Origin: Spongiactinospora sp. TRM90649
GTDB lineage: Bacteria > Actinomycetota > Actinomycetes > Streptosporangiales > Streptosporangiaceae
Reading direction: 5' to 3'
Assembly (NCBI RefSeq): GCF_029382225.1
Contig: NZ_JARLTC010000012.1
Location: 186,001 to 250,000, forward strand
Length of the DNA: 64,000 nt
Under the pieces are notes generated by a model. The model was given only the letters and a program-made list of their open reading frames with translations. It was not told the DNA's origin and ran no database searches. The position numbers were made by a program, and so were the translations under genes. Shown in pieces: positions 63,730 to 64,000 of this stretch. Numbering within the stretch: position 1 is the stretch's first letter; each line of letters opens with the position of its first letter.

Positions 63730-63757
63730 GACGCCCATCCCGGGTGGGATGGGCGTC
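63730..63757. terminator. Hairpin terminator after the DoxX-family gene
   Basis: Perfect 12-bp stem GACGCCCATCCC / GGGATGGGCGTC with a GGGT loop, 13 bases beyond the minus-strand stop at 63771. It also separates that transcript from the CBS-BON gene. Confidence 0.8.
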
Positions 63758-63770
63758 GCGATCCGTCCGG

Positions 63771-64000
63771 CTACTTCAGGAAGGGCACCGCCCTGACCAC
63801 CGCGGTCCGCCCCCACCAACGACCCAGGCCCAAAGTGTCGCCCGCGTCGGCCACCGCCAGACCGGCCAGCAGGACGACGTAGATGACATGATCGTCGATG
63901 AACGGGTTGGTCTCCAGCGGAAACTGCGCCGCCCACATCAGGAGCATCATCAGCCCCCCCGCCACCGCCGCCACCCGAAGACCCGCCCCCACCATCAACG
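63771..64000 (-). CDS. DoxX-family membrane protein, C-terminal part
   Basis: The frame reaches the window edge, leaving 75 or more residues. Two membrane helices are visible (VAAVAGGLMMLLMWAAQFPL and VIYVVLLAGLAVADAGDTLG), with NPFIDDH between them and GLGRWW after, typical of DoxX/DoxD-like proteins. Related proteins act with quinones or in redox stress complexes. The start is outside the window; the TTG at 63998 is unlikely to be real. Confidence 0.78.
   Translation of the reverse strand, partial: LMVGAGLRVAAVAGGLMMLLMWAAQFPLETNPFIDDHVIYVVLLAGLAVADAGDTLGLGRWWGRTAVVRAVPFLK

Overview
The window is very GC-rich with dense, short-spaced genes. It carries actinobacterial hallmarks: AAA-type LuxR regulators, AraC/TetR/MarR/ArsR/WYL/MocR regulators each beside a target gene, a cobalamin-riboswitch-controlled class Ia ribonucleotide reductase, CBS-BON proteins, a DosR-type operator and rifampin phosphotransferase. 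A soil actinomycete, perhaps of the Streptosporangiales or Streptomycetales, fits best; the genus cannot be fixed from the sequence. The mix of accessory genes with at least seven gene relics suggests a variable part of the chromosome.

Layout. 1-1458: end of an unidentified enzyme, a DUF4287 protein and an AraC/VOC pair. 1470-4199: a divergent pair, a small membrane-tailed protein and a STAND-like NTPase, sharing an N-terminal RHIM-like motif; this is my best candidate for an undescribed system. 4194-11851: a dormancy-type block (P2 ATPase, phosphoketolase, Zn-alcohol dehydrogenase, two CBS-BON proteins) with three DosR-like boxes. 12001-13497: two poorly characterised genes. 13748-18500: a PaoABC-like molybdenum aldehyde oxidoreductase operon behind a truncated LuxR relic, with a convergent AraC regulator. 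18547-21140: a membrane protein and a flavin monooxygenase/TetR pair around a perfect operator. 21175-22000: relics of a beta-lactamase-like protein and an ECF sigma factor. 21973-25784: nrdAB behind two NrdR boxes and a B12 riboswitch.

25789-40255: AraC and LuxR regulators, three hydrolases, a WYL regulator, VOC and YCII proteins, a FetB-like permease, a universal stress protein, an SGNH hydrolase/HxlR pair, a DUF6223 protein and a two-component system. 40252-45515: HAD and MFS genes opposite a MocR regulator, then a MarR/carboxylesterase pair. 45763-48962: a STAS protein lacking its phosphoserine, an AraC/FMN-reductase pair, an MgtC relic and a secreted four-repeat protein. 49123-52042: a minimal PEP/ATP dikinase-like protein with a histidine phosphatase, opposite two regulator-like genes. 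52217-52858: relic of a probable RiPP radical-SAM gene plus DUF5825. 52879-54471: MFS/ArsR pair around a 51-bp palindrome. 54608-59022: secreted proteins and rifampin phosphotransferase. 59122-64000: small enzymes, a cupin, a second AAA-LuxR regulator, another CBS-BON protein and the end of a DoxX-family gene.

Most units are local regulator-target pairs. The larger programmes are hypoxia/dormancy (4194-11851, perhaps also the USP and the third CBS-BON protein), nucleotide reduction under joint NrdR and B12 control, and antibiotic or stress defence (rph, efflux pumps, the STAND pair).
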